From contig NZ_CP011125.1 in assembly GCF_000737325.1 (NCBI RefSeq), positions 1,054,001-1,118,000 of the forward strand: DNA of 64,000 nt, read 5' to 3'. The notes beneath the pieces were generated by a model. It saw only the letters and a list, made by a program, of their open reading frames with translations. It ran no database searches and was not told the origin of the DNA. The translations under genes were made by a program, and so were the position numbers. Each line of letters begins with the position of its first letter. Position 1 is the stretch's first letter. Positions 32,539 through 41,174 of this stretch are shown here, piece by piece. Source of the DNA: Sandaracinus amylolyticus (GTDB taxonomy: Bacteria > Myxococcota_A > Polyangia > Polyangiales > Sandaracinaceae).

Positions 32539-33162
32539 ATGACCGCCCCTCACTCGCGCACGACGGACCTGCTGTTCCGCACGCCCCGCGAGGACGCGCC
32601 GGTCGACCTCGAGGCGCACCTCTCGCGGCTGCATCCGCGCGCGACGGTCAAGGGGCTCTTCTTCGCGGACCTGATCGCGACGGTCTCGGGCCGCGTGCCC
32701 GGGCTCGACGTCGCGGCGCACGCGGGCCTGCCGGCGCGGCGTTATCTGCCGTTCTTCGACTATCCGTGCGCCGATTGGCTGCGCTTGAAGGTCGCGGCGG
32801 CGGAGGTGCTGCACCCGCGGATCTCGCGCGGCGCTGCGCTGCGCAGGCTCGGGCGGATGGCGTTCCCGGCGTTCATGCAGTCGCGCGCGGGGCGCTTGAT
32901 GTTCGAGCTCGCGGCGCCGCGGCTCGAGGACGCGCTCTCGCGCGCGCCGCAGGCGTACGCGGTGATCTCGAACGCGGGGACCGTCGAGTACGTGCGCTCG
33001 AGCGCGCGCGCGGCGGACATCGTGTTCATGGGGTTCCCCGGGTTCCTCGAGAGCTATCAGGTCGGCATCGTCGAGGGCGTGTGCGCGCACTACGGCGGTG
33101 GCGCGCGCATCGAGATCGCGCTCGAGTCGATCGGAGACGGCTCGATCCGCATCCGCTGGTAG
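32539..33162 (+). CDS. TIGR02265/DUF2378 family protein
   Basis: 207 aa soluble protein of a family expanded in Myxococcales. Typical features: TVKGLFFADLIATV near the N-terminus (FG or FF after KG), YLPFFDYPCADWLRL in the middle, LRRLGRMAFPAFMQS, and the C-terminal FLESYQVGIVEGV ... IEIALES. Function unknown; possibly a sensory or scaffold domain related to heme-NO-binding-like folds. It converges on the hydrolase gene at 33177. Confidence 0.85.
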   Translation: MTAPHSRTTDLLFRTPREDAPVDLEAHLSRLHPRATVKGLFFADLIATVSGRVPGLDVAAHAGLPARRYLPFFDYPCADWLRLKVAAAEVLHPRISRGAALRRLGRMAFPAFMQSRAGRLMFELAAPRLEDALSRAPQAYAVISNAGTVEYVRSSARAADIVFMGFPGFLESYQVGIVEGVCAHYGGGARIEIALESIGDGSIRIRW

Positions 33163-33176
33163 GCGCGCTCCGCGCC

Positions 33177-34130
33177 TCACGCCGCGCGTCTTGAACGATC
33201 GTTCAAGAACGACAGCACCGGCGGCAGGAAGCGCTCGGGCGCGTCGACGTGCGCGAAGTGCGACGCGTCCTCGACCCACTCGAAGCGCGCGCCGGGGACG
33301 AGCTTCGCGTACTCGGTGCCGATGCGCGCGGGGACCATCGGGTCGCGCCGCGCATAGAGCAACATCAGCGGCACCGGGAACGCCTCGGCGCGATCACGTC
33401 GCGCCTGCAGTCGATCGCGCAGCGCGCGCATCGGGCCGATCGCCATCGTCTCCTGCAGGTACTTGCTCAGCGCGCGTCGTCCTTCGCGCGTGCGCAGCGG
33501 CGCCGCGTACTCGCGCGCTTCCTCGAGCGACTTCAGCGTCTCGTCGTAGTAGTGCACGTTGCGGTGGCACCAGCGCTCGGGGTCGCGCGCGATGACGGCG
33601 CCGAGCACGTCGTGCGCGAACGGGAGCGAGAGCGCGACGCCGAGCGCGGCGAAGCGTGCCTCGGGGATCCCCGGGCCGTGCACCTGGATCAGCCGCTCGA
33701 AGCGGACGCCCTCGAGCGCCGCGTGCATCGCGAGATAACCCGCCATCGAGTTCGCGATGCACGGCGCCGCGCCGATGCCGAGCGCGTCCTGGAGCGCCGC
33801 GATCCACGTGACGAACGACGCGGGCGAGTACGACGCGTCGAGGCACGGCTCGCTCTTGCCGTTGCCCGGCAGATCGGGCGCGTAACACGTGAAGCGCTCG
33901 CCGAGTGGGCCGAGCACGTAGCGCCACGAGTAGCTCGACGTCATCAGGCCGTGCAGCAGGAGCAGCGGCGGTCCGCTGCCGTGCTTGCGAACGTGCACGC
34001 GCGCCCGGCGGCGGGGACCCCACGCGACGTCGACGTCGAGCGTCTCGCGCTCGAAGAACCCGTGCGCGACGCGCGGCACGTCGGGGAGCGCATCGAAGCG
34101 CCCCTGCCTGAACGGAGTGAGCGAAGCCAT
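33177..34130 (-). CDS. Alpha/beta hydrolase
   Basis: 317 aa. Alpha/beta-hydrolase fold with oxyanion loop LLLLHGLMTSSYSWRYV, strand-turn YAPDLPGNGKSE, nucleophile Ser in IANSMAGYLAMH (GNSxGG-like elbow), Asp in ARRDPMVP and His in ASHFAHVDAPE. No signal peptide. Substrate cannot be predicted. The last codons contain an 18-bp palindrome. Confidence 0.88.
   Translation of the reverse strand: MASLTPFRQGRFDALPDVPRVAHGFFERETLDVDVAWGPRRRARVHVRKHGSGPPLLLLHGLMTSSYSWRYVLGPLGERFTCYAPDLPGNGKSEPCLDASYSPASFVTWIAALQDALGIGAAPCIANSMAGYLAMHAALEGVRFERLIQVHGPGIPEARFAALGVALSLPFAHDVLGAVIARDPERWCHRNVHYYDETLKSLEEAREYAAPLRTREGRRALSKYLQETMAIGPMRALRDRLQARRDRAEAFPVPLMLLYARRDPMVPARIGTEYAKLVPGARFEWVEDASHFAHVDAPERFLPPVLSFLNDRSRRAA
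33190..33207. terminator. 18-bp perfect palindrome at convergent gene ends
   Basis: CTTGAACGATCGTTCAAG is a perfect palindrome within the last codons of the hydrolase gene, 28 bases past the stop of the DUF2378 gene. Its position between two converging transcripts suggests a two-way terminator or processing hairpin. Confidence 0.4.
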
Positions 34131-34232
34131 GCGCGCATGTGTCGCTCGAATCGGCGGAGGAGCGCAACGAGCGCGGCCGAGGACCGCCTACGGGTTCACG
34201 CTTCTTCGCAGATGCTCGCAGCCCCGCCACTG

Positions 34233-36263
34233 TCAGCCCGTGAACAGCTGCGCGATCGCGCGGCGCGCGAAGCCGCCGGCCATCACCGCGGTCTCGACGA
34301 CCTTCACGTAGCGCGGGAGGTCGACGATCGCGGCTCGAAGATCGGGGCGCTCCCAGCCCTCGACGCCTTCGCGATCGATCCACGAGCCGTGCAGCGGGAA
34401 GCCGGGGCGCACGCCGATCTCGTCGGGCGCGGGCGTGAGCTTCGCGATCGGTCCCGCCGCGAGCGACTGCTGTCCGTCGAAGATCCAGAGCTCGACGTGC
34501 GGGTGCGTCGGGCCCCACACGCAGCCGACGAGCCATCCGTCCTTCGTCGTCGTGCCGCCCGCGCGCGGTACGTAGATCGGCGCGCTCATCAGCCACCCCG
34601 GCGGGAACGCGTACGCGCTCTCGAGGCTCAGATCGGCATCGAGCCGGAAGAGCTGCGTCGTGTTCGCCGGGTCGACGAGCTTCGTCAGGAACTGCGCCTC
34701 GGGGAGCAATCGCTCGCTCGGCGTGCGCGCCGCGCGGAAGTCGTCGAACGTGCGCACCGCCATGATCTCGGGCAGGTACCCGCCCGCGATCCAGTACGTG
34801 TGCGTCTGCGTGCGGACCTGGGCCGCGAGGCTGCTCGCCGCGCTCGTCCCGCCCGCGAGCTCGTACGGCAGCGGCTGACACGGCGGGAGCAGGTTCACGC
34901 CGTACTTGAACTGGCTCGCGCTCGCGGGATCGGGGAACGACTTCGTCGACACCAACGTCGCGGTGCTCGAGGTCACGTGCACGACGTGCTTGCGCACCTG
35001 GTTGAGATCGGTCGCGTGCGTGAAGAGCCCGCGATAACGATCGTCGACGCGATCGCCCGTCGCGAGCTCGTCGTCCTCGTGGATCTGATCCGCGGGATCC
35101 GCGCCGATGTTGTGCTGCGCGTAGAACGTGAGGTGCCCGCTCGAGTCGTCCCAGTCGGCGATCGCGTGGCTGAGCTCACCCGGCAGGCGCACGCGCAGTC
35201 CGTCGACGCGACGGCTTCCGTCCTCGAGCGCGCGGCGCAGCGCCTCCTTCGGGATGATGTAGAGGTCGCACGCGGTGCCGGGAACGGGCGCGCGCAGGAA
35301 TCGCTCGAGCGGGCGCCACATCGCGTCGAGCGCGGGCCGCGCGAACGAGGGCAGCTTGCGCCGCACTTCCTCGGTGAGGAGCCCGAGGATCGGCTCGGCG
35401 AGCGCCGACGTGTTGAGCACGAGGTTCGCGTTGAAGACGAGGAGATGATCCCTCGTGAGGCAGATCTGGTGCGCGGACGCCTGCTCCATCGTGACGGGAT
35501 CGCCGTCGACGTGGACGCGGATCGGTCGCGCCGGGCCGCGCGAGCTGCCGTCCCACGCGGTCACGTAGAGATCGCCGCGCACGATTCGCTGCGAGAACGG
35601 CGTGACGAAGTCGAGCACGCGCGGCACGACGTTGGTGAAGAGCAGCGCGGGACGGCCCGAGTCGAACGCGGGGTCGTAGACCGGGTGCCCGCTCGTCATG
35701 ATCATCGGCGAGAAGGAGCTGCCCACCGCGGTCTCGTAGTCGCGGGCACTGCCGATCGGGCTGACGTGACAGAGCGCGCGCGGATCGATCTCGGTCGGGC
35801 GACCTGCGTCGTACGAGACGACGAGGCGACGACCTCCGGAGCCGATCTCGAACGTGGGCACGGGCGTGGTGTTCGCGAGGTTCGCGAGGCCGAGCCAGCT
35901 CACCTCCGCGAAGTCGGTGCGCACCGTCGCCTGCGGCGCGATCGCGCGCAGGTGCTGCGACAGCACGTCGAGCGCGCGCAGCGTGAGGCGATGCTCGCCC
36001 GCGCCATCGGCGTCGAGATCGATCGCGAGCACGCGCCCGGGCGCGGTGAGCATGTGCGGATGCGCGAAGCGCGCGGTGTGCTCGTCGAACACGGCCTCGT
36101 AGGGGAAGACCGTGAAGAGCAGGCGGCCCGAGAGCTCGGCGGGCAGCGGCGCGCTGGCGACGTAGCGCGCGACGCGGTCGTTCGTCTCGCCGTGATAGAC
36201 GTGGGTCAAGCCCTGCGCTTGGGCCTGGCGGAAGACCGGATCTGGCTGGGGGCCGAGCGACAT
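34233..36263 (-). CDS. Carotenoid-cleavage-type oxygenase (RPE65 family)
   Basis: 676 aa, long for the family (usually 450-600). The four iron-binding histidines fit H193 (TSGHPVYDP), H265 (SAHQICLT), H366 (ELSHAIADWDD) and H625 (GFPLHGSW), spread over a seven-bladed propeller. ATG 36263 is chosen because the family N-terminus begins there; the long in-frame extension upstream lies in repeats. Substrates in the family are carotenoids, retinoids or stilbenes; none can be assigned. A terpene synthase is encoded about 3 kb away, but no carotenoid pathway is in the window. Confidence 0.82.
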   Translation of the reverse strand: MSLGPQPDPVFRQAQAQGLTHVYHGETNDRVARYVASAPLPAELSGRLLFTVFPYEAVFDEHTARFAHPHMLTAPGRVLAIDLDADGAGEHRLTLRALDVLSQHLRAIAPQATVRTDFAEVSWLGLANLANTTPVPTFEIGSGGRRLVVSYDAGRPTEIDPRALCHVSPIGSARDYETAVGSSFSPMIMTSGHPVYDPAFDSGRPALLFTNVVPRVLDFVTPFSQRIVRGDLYVTAWDGSSRGPARPIRVHVDGDPVTMEQASAHQICLTRDHLLVFNANLVLNTSALAEPILGLLTEEVRRKLPSFARPALDAMWRPLERFLRAPVPGTACDLYIIPKEALRRALEDGSRRVDGLRVRLPGELSHAIADWDDSSGHLTFYAQHNIGADPADQIHEDDELATGDRVDDRYRGLFTHATDLNQVRKHVVHVTSSTATLVSTKSFPDPASASQFKYGVNLLPPCQPLPYELAGGTSAASSLAAQVRTQTHTYWIAGGYLPEIMAVRTFDDFRAARTPSERLLPEAQFLTKLVDPANTTQLFRLDADLSLESAYAFPPGWLMSAPIYVPRAGGTTTKDGWLVGCVWGPTHPHVELWIFDGQQSLAAGPIAKLTPAPDEIGVRPGFPLHGSWIDREGVEGWERPDLRAAIVDLPRYVKVVETAVMAGGFARRAIAQLFTG

Positions 36264-36280
36264 GTGCGGTGGGGTAACAC

Positions 36281-36366
36281 GGAAAGGCTTCGGCGTGCGG
36301 CGCGGGGTGGTGGGGCCGGCCGTACGGAGAGGCTTCGGCGTGCGGCGCGGGGTGGTGGGTCCGGCG
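36281..36366. repeat. Two 40-bp direct repeats, 45-bp period
   Basis: 36281-36320 and 36326-36366 share GGCTTCGGCGTGCGGCGCGG and the following GGTGGTGGG(G/T)CCGGC, differing at about two or three positions. They lie just upstream of the oxygenase start and lead into the inverted-repeat element. Confidence 0.7.
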
Positions 36367-36521
36367 GCTTGGTACTCGCGGCTGCCCTTCAGTGGCGGTG
36401 AGTGCGTCGGGCATCGGAGCTTCGCTCGCTCGTGCGCTGTCGCGCACAGCGCTCGCTCGCCGACGATCTCGCGTTGCCGTCGTGCGGACCCGCTGCGTGA
36501 AGCCGCCGGACCCACCACCCC
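36349..36521. repeat. 173-bp element with 22-bp perfect inverted repeats
   Basis: 36349-36370 (ends GTCCGGCGGCTT) is repeated exactly inverted at 36500-36521 (begins AAGCCGCCGGAC). About 129 bp lie between. Size and end structure resemble a MITE-like or palindromic repeat element. The outer arm overlaps the second 40-bp direct repeat. No gene is supported in 36264-36879. Confidence 0.6.
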
Positions 36522-36616
36522 ACGCCCGGTACCGCGGTTCTGCCGTCTTCCTGGGTGAGGGTGAGGAGAGCTCACGACGGTGCCGCGCTGTTCGCGCGTC
36601 TCCGACGTTCGCGCGT

Positions 36617-36805
36617 AGCAGCGCGCTTCGCGCGACTGGAGCCCGTGAAGAGCAGCGCGCTTCGCGCGGCTGAACCCGATGGAGAAGCGCGCTTCGCGCG
36701 ACTGGAGGCGGATGGAGAGCAGCGCGCTTTGCGCGACTGGAGGCGGATGGAGAGCAGCGCGCTTCGCGCGACTGGAGCTGGATGGAGAGCAGCGCGATGG
36801 CGCGG
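36617..36805. repeat. Tandem array, six units of 31-36 bp
   Basis: The core AGCGCGCTTCGCGCGACTGG begins at 36620, 36654, 36685, 36721 (one change) and 36756; a decayed sixth unit begins at 36791. Each full core contains the hairpin GCGCGCttCGCGC. Units 3-5 are joined by a GGCGGATGGAGAGC-type spacer. Unit lengths are not multiples of three, so the array is not coding. Confidence 0.75.
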
Positions 36806-36879
36806 ACGTGGATGAGGATCAGCGCGCGTCGATCATCGTCGTCGTGATCGGGCTCGTGATCTCGGTCCTGGAGCGCCGC

Positions 36880-37485
36880 TCACTCGGTGAGCATGACCGC
36901 GAGGGCGCGGAGGATCATCGCCGCGACGAGGACCACGCCGGCGAGCGCGACGAACCGCTGGCGCTTCGTCTCGGCCTGCGCCGCGCGCTGCGAGGCGGCG
37001 CGCACGTCGGGCGCCGCACCCGCGCTCTGCAGCGCGTCGTCGATCGCGAGGAGCACGTCCTCGAGGGTCGCGCCGGGCTCGAGCCGCGGCGCGTGCACGA
37101 GCAGCTTGGGCTGCGACGCGAGCGACACGACGAGCACGTCGTGGCGCGCGTCTCCGTGCTGGAGGATCATCGCCTTCTGCACGTCGGTGATCGGCACGTC
37201 GACGGGCGCGCGGCGCCACGCATCGAAGCGCAGCCGGCCCTCCTCGATGCGAATGGATCCCGCGGGCTGCGGCGCGTGATCGCTCCACGCGATCGCGACG
37301 AGCGCTGCGATCGCGACGCTCTCGGAGATCGCGATCGCGAGCCACGGCGCGAGACCCACGAGCACGATCAGCGGATACGCCGCGACGAAGCCCGCGACGA
37401 GCAGCCCGAACGTGGCCGCGACGAGGTTCCCGAGCGCCGGAGCGAGCGGACGGCGGAAGGTCGCCAGCGTGAAGGTCGTCGACAT
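36880..37485 (-). CDS. Membrane protein with PH-like cytosolic domain, unknown function
   Basis: 201 aa. Two adjacent hydrophobic segments (about 17-42 and 45-67), then a beta-rich domain (SIRIEEGRLRFDAWRRAPVD, then VLVVSLASQPKLLV) like the bacterial PH-domain membrane proteins, a helical linker and a C-terminal hydrophobic helix (FVALAGVVLVAAMILRALAV). No catalytic motif. Divergent from the secreted protein at 37595. Confidence 0.6.
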   Translation of the reverse strand: MSTTFTLATFRRPLAPALGNLVAATFGLLVAGFVAAYPLIVLVGLAPWLAIAISESVAIAALVAIAWSDHAPQPAGSIRIEEGRLRFDAWRRAPVDVPITDVQKAMILQHGDARHDVLVVSLASQPKLLVHAPRLEPGATLEDVLLAIDDALQSAGAAPDVRAASQRAAQAETKRQRFVALAGVVLVAAMILRALAVMLTE

Positions 37486-37594
37486 CGCGCCGATGCTGGT
37501 CCAGCCCGCTCGAGCGCGTGATCGGCAGCGTGCTCCAGCTCACCCACATGTAACCTTTGTCTCGCGATTGATACCGCGCTACCAGGGGCCGCAC

Positions 37595-38455
37595 ATGAAG
37601 AAGTTGGCCCTTTCGTCGGCGATCGTGATCGCCCTTTCTTCCATCATCGCGCCCACTTTCGCGAGCGCGCAGTCGACGTCGCAGTGCCTCCCCGCGACGC
37701 AGCTCTGGAGCGACGATTTCGAGACCGGTGATCATCGCCGCTGGACCGGCCGCGACTACGCGGAGGACTGGGGCGACGAGTGCCAGAGCACCGCGATCAC
37801 CACCGCGCGCCGCCACTCCGGGCGCTACGCGCAGCGCAGCGAGATCGAGTGCGAGTCGAGCTCGCCCGAGGGCGTGCACCGCGGCTACGGCGGTCTGCAG
37901 ATCGACGGGCGCGGCACGGTGCTCCCGCAGCACACGAACGCCGGCGCTGGTCTCGACGCGCCGCACGGCATCGTGACCACGTTCTGGACCTGGCTCGACG
38001 CCGGCTATGCGTTCGAAGACGGGCGCTGGATGTCGCTCTTCACGATCAACCCGTCGTGCGACTACACCGATCGCGTCGTCACGCTCGGCCTCGATCAGCG
38101 CGACGGCGTGATGCGCGCCGCGCACTACTGGCCCGAGGCGACGCAGACGATCGAGCCCGGCGCGCCCGCGATGCCGCTGCGCCAGTGGGTCCGCGTGACC
38201 GTCTACATGAACCTGCACACCGGCGACATGCACGTGTGGCAGAACGGGCGGAGCATCCTGCACGTCGAGGGCCTGCACCGTCGTCTCACGACGATGTGCC
38301 AGTGGCACTGGGGCCTCTACGCGAGCGCCGACAACAGCGACGTCGAGATGTACGAGGACGACAAGATCGTCTGGCGCCTCGACGCGCCCTACGAGGACTG
38401 GGCGCGCGAGCCGTGGATGGGGCAGACCGGCGCGACGCGCCGCGCGTGCCGCTGA
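37595..38455 (+). CDS. Secreted polysaccharide-lyase-like beta-sandwich protein
   Basis: 286 aa with a clear Sec signal peptide (MKKLALSSAIVIALSSIIAPTFASAQ; cleavage after ASA). The mature domain fits the jelly-roll polysaccharide lyase-like group (heparinase I/alginate lyase-like): opening LWSDDFETGDHRRW, central HSGRYAQRSE, WVRVTVYMNLHTGDMHVWQNG, and a closing strand DVEMYEDDKIVW. Catalytic residues cannot be assigned. Several Cys suggest disulfides. Lysines in the signal are AAG, in contrast with the Arg-rich surroundings. Confidence 0.75.
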   Translation: MKKLALSSAIVIALSSIIAPTFASAQSTSQCLPATQLWSDDFETGDHRRWTGRDYAEDWGDECQSTAITTARRHSGRYAQRSEIECESSSPEGVHRGYGGLQIDGRGTVLPQHTNAGAGLDAPHGIVTTFWTWLDAGYAFEDGRWMSLFTINPSCDYTDRVVTLGLDQRDGVMRAAHYWPEATQTIEPGAPAMPLRQWVRVTVYMNLHTGDMHVWQNGRSILHVEGLHRRLTTMCQWHWGLYASADNSDVEMYEDDKIVWRLDAPYEDWAREPWMGQTGATRRACR

Positions 38456-38480
38456 TCGCGAGCGCTCGATGCACCGAGGA

Positions 38481-38508
38481 GCCGCGGTCGACTCCGGTCG
38501 ATCGCGGC
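38481..38508. terminator. Bidirectional hairpin between convergent genes
   Basis: GCCGCGGTCGA (38481-38491) pairs with TCGATCGCGGC (38498-38508), one G-U wobble, 6-base loop. It lies between the stops at 38455 (plus) and 38537 (minus). Confidence 0.55.
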
Positions 38509-38536
38509 TTCCGTGCGTTCGGGGTCGACGCCGTGC

Positions 38537-38965
38537 TCACGCGGTCTTGGCGGCGGTCTCGGCCAGCTTCAGCGAGCTCGGCACGCGCACGTTGTTGCGG
38601 TCGAGCACCGACGCGAGCCACGCGCGCGCCGGCGCGCGGGCATCGAACACCTTCACCTCGGTCGGCAGCGGCGCGACGATGATGAGCCGCGAGAGCACGA
38701 AGCGCGCGATCGCCGAGCTCACGACGACCGCATCGCCGATCCACACGTCCTTCAGCGACGGCATCCGCTTCAGCGCATCCGCGAAGTCCGACGCGACCTG
38801 GGGCGACACCGTGCTCATCGCGAGCGTGTCGGTGAGCACGACGAAGGGCCCCGACCGACGGGCCCTGTCGATCGCATCCAGCAGCGCGGCGAGATCCGAC
38901 GGCTCGAGCGCGTTCGTGATCACGACGTCGATGAATGGCCCACTGGTCGAGACGCTCAGGGTCAT
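38537..38965 (-). CDS. Small STAS-like protein coupled to the terpene synthase
   Basis: 142 aa soluble alpha/beta protein (FIDVVITNALEPSDLAALLD, FVVLTDTLAMSTVSP, VVVSSAIARFVLSRLIIVAP) with the strand-helix order of STAS/SpoIIAA-like domains found in myxobacterial signalling proteins. No phospho-acceptor Ser can be assigned. Its ATG overlaps the terpene synthase stop (ATGA at 38965-38962), so the two are translated together; the functional link is unknown. Confidence 0.65.
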   Translation of the reverse strand: MTLSVSTSGPFIDVVITNALEPSDLAALLDAIDRARRSGPFVVLTDTLAMSTVSPQVASDFADALKRMPSLKDVWIGDAVVVSSAIARFVLSRLIIVAPLPTEVKVFDARAPARAWLASVLDRNNVRVPSSLKLAETAAKTA

Positions 38966-40062
38966 CCGAACCTCCTGCCGATGGGGAAACGAATCGAGCG
39001 CGAATCGAAGTCGGCGTCCTCGTCGGTGACGAACGACGGCTCGACGACGCGTCCGTCGACGACGAGCTTGTGCGCCGCGTAGCGCGGAGCGCGCGCCTCC
39101 CAGAGGCCGAACCCCAGCGACGCGTAGCGGACGTCCTCGAGCCAGCGCGCGACCCACGGATCTTCGTCGGCGCTCCAGCTGCCGACGGAGGCTGCGAGCC
39201 GGTCGAACGTCTCGAGCGCGCGATCGTGCATCCGCACGATCCGCTCGAGCGCATCGGCGCCCGAGAGATCGGCCTCGTGCTGGAGCGTGGAGACGAGGTT
39301 GAGCCGACCGAGCGCGAGATCCTTCCCGAAGCTGAAGATGTCGTTGCCGAGCCCGACGATCTCACCAGACGTCTTCTTCAGCTGCGCCAGGACGGGGTCG
39401 TCGTGGAGCGCGCGAGGGAGCTCGTGATCGAGCGCGTCCTCGAGCAGATGGAACGTCGGGTACATGCCGATCGTGACGATGCGCGTCGCGAGCTGCGCCT
39501 CGAAGGTCGGGCGCGCTCCGGTCCGACTCCAGTCGTCGATGGCGATCGCCTCCGCGCGCGCTGCGTCGCTCCACGTGATCATCGCGTCGCACAGATCGCG
39601 CAGCCAGCGCGCGCTCCGCCGCGCCGCGAGCGCCGAGAAGAGCTGCCACCAGCCTTCGTCGAAGCGTGTCAGTCGCGCGGGACGTCGTCCCTCGAGCACG
39701 TGAGTGGGCTCGATGCGCCATCCGTGCTCCAGCGACTCGACGTGGACGTCGTCCCAGAGCAGCCAGAGCGTGAGGTGCTTGGCGATTCGGATCGTCGTCT
39801 CGCGCGAGATGCTCGGAAACGGGATTCCCACGTAGCCCGCGACGTCGAACTGGCGCGCTCGCCCGATTTCGGCGCTCGTGCATCCGAGCTGCTCGAGCCA
39901 TCCGAGCACGACGCTCTCGGCCTCTCGTGCATACGGATTGACGGCAATCGGCGATCGCCAATGCGCCGGAGCGCGTAGTCGGAAACGCGGCGAGCCGTCG
40001 CGCTCGAGCCGGTGGGCCTCCCGCTCCGGAAGCACCACGAAATCGGATCCATTCGCGCGCAT
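38962..40062 (-). CDS. Class I terpene synthase
   Basis: 366 aa, a single alpha-domain bacterial terpene cyclase. The aspartate-rich metal motif is WDDVHVE (D104, D105, E109) and the second metal triad is N240-D241-x-x-S244-x-x-x-D248 (NDIFSFGKD), plus a C-terminal Arg-Tyr (APRYAAH). These are the residues that bind three Mg ions and the prenyl diphosphate. Product cannot be predicted; length is typical of sesquiterpene synthases. Start 40062 has GGAGGTGAC directly upstream; ATG 40080 is also in frame. Confidence 0.9.
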   Translation of the reverse strand: MRANGSDFVVLPEREAHRLERDGSPRFRLRAPAHWRSPIAVNPYAREAESVVLGWLEQLGCTSAEIGRARQFDVAGYVGIPFPSISRETTIRIAKHLTLWLLWDDVHVESLEHGWRIEPTHVLEGRRPARLTRFDEGWWQLFSALAARRSARWLRDLCDAMITWSDAARAEAIAIDDWSRTGARPTFEAQLATRIVTIGMYPTFHLLEDALDHELPRALHDDPVLAQLKKTSGEIVGLGNDIFSFGKDLALGRLNLVSTLQHEADLSGADALERIVRMHDRALETFDRLAASVGSWSADEDPWVARWLEDVRYASLGFGLWEARAPRYAAHKLVVDGRVVEPSFVTDEDADFDSRSIRFPIGRRFG

Positions 40063-40282
40063 GTCACCTCCGATTCGCATCGAGCATCGTCCGGTGTCTC
40101 GCCGTGGCCGTAAAGCTCGCGAGATGGAGATATGCAGATGGGCTCGGGGAAATCCCCCTCACGAAGAGCGCCAATCGTGGTGGCCAGTCCGCCGGCGCGT
40201 GTCGGGGCACGTCCCGCTTCTCGCGAGAGCGCGCGAACGCTCACGGCGCGGCCGTCGTGCTTTCGGGTAGTGGTCCGTCGTC

Positions 40283-41167
40283 ATGACCCGCCGCCGCCTC
40301 TGGTCGATCCTCGGGAACTCGCAGCGCCTCGACGGAGGCGCGATGTTCGGCAACGCACCGCGCCCGGTGTGGGAGCGCTGGATCGCGCCGGACGAACGGC
40401 ATCGCATCCCGCTCGCGTGCCGCGCGATGTTGATCGAGGAGACGCACGACGACGGAACGGTGCGGCGCGTGCTGTTCGAGACCGGGATCGGCGCGTTCTT
40501 CGCGCCCAAGCTGCGGGATCGCTACGGCGTGGTCGAGAGCGAGCACGTGCTCCTCGCGAGCCTCGCGCGCGCGGGCACCACGCACGAGCAGATCGACGTC
40601 GTCGTGCTCTCGCACCTGCACTTCGATCACGCGGGCGGTCTCCTCGCCGCGTACGAAGAGGGCGCGGCCCCGCGCCTGCTCTTCCCGAACGCGACGTTCG
40701 TCGTCGGTCACGAGGCCTGGGAGCGCGCGAAGCACCCGCATCCGCGCGATCGCGCGTCGTTCGTGCCCGAGCTGATCGCGCTGCTCGAGCAGAGCGGGCG
40801 CCTCGAGATCGCGTCCGGCGATCGCTCGCGCGCGCTCGGGCCGGACTACGTGCTCCATCGCTCCGAGGGGCACACGCCGGGGCTCGTGCTCGCCGAGGTG
40901 CCGAGCGACGCCGGTCCGATCGTGTTCGCGGCCGATCTGATCCCGGGTCGCCCCTGGGTGCACCTGCCGATCACGATGGGCTACGACCGCTGGCCCGAGA
41001 AGCTGATCGACGAGAAGGAGTCGCTGCTGCGCGATCTCGTCGCGCGGGGAGGGCGGCTCTTCTTCACGCACGATCCCGAGACCGCGATGGGCCGCGTGAC
41101 GCGCGATGACGCGGGGCGCTACGGCGTCGGCGAGATCTGGACCGAGCCGAGCGCGCTTCCGATCTGA
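40283..41167 (+). CDS. MBL-fold metallo-hydrolase (lactonase-like)
   Basis: 294 aa. Metallo-beta-lactamase fold with the di-zinc motif [10 protein letters not shown], a further His in VVGHEAW, the bridging Asp in VFAADLIPG and a distal His in FTHDPE. The arrangement resembles the AHL-lactonase/YtnP-like group, but substrate is open. Single gene, divergent from the terpene synthase across 220 bases; that spacer holds a small GGGGAAATCCCC hairpin (40146-40157) and otherwise nothing I can assign. Confidence 0.83.
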   Translation: MTRRRLWSILGNSQRLDGGAMFGNAPRPVWERWIAPDERHRIPLACRAMLIEETHDDGTVRRVLFETGIGAFFAPKLRDRYGVVESEHVLLASLARAGTTHEQIDVVVLSHLHFDHAGGLLAAYEEGAAPRLLFPNATFVVGHEAWERAKHPHPRDRASFVPELIALLEQSGRLEIASGDRSRALGPDYVLHRSEGHTPGLVLAEVPSDAGPIVFAADLIPGRPWVHLPITMGYDRWPEKLIDEKESLLRDLVARGGRLFFTHDPETAMGRVTRDDAGRYGVGEIWTEPSALPI

Positions 41168-41174
41168 GTCGGGC

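Noticed and set aside
36617-36805. CRISPR-like spacing of repeats
   Set aside because: Units are contiguous and of uneven length, the joining sequences are near-identical rather than unique spacers, and no cas genes are near.
36555-36815. An 86-codon frame through the tandem array
   Set aside because: It is a translation of the repeat (Ala-Leu-Arg-Ala and similar); unit lengths that are not multiples of three shift the frame from unit to unit.
40083-40270. Small open frames between the terpene synthase and MBL genes
   Set aside because: None has a convincing ribosome site, motif or codon pattern; the spacer is more likely two divergent promoters.
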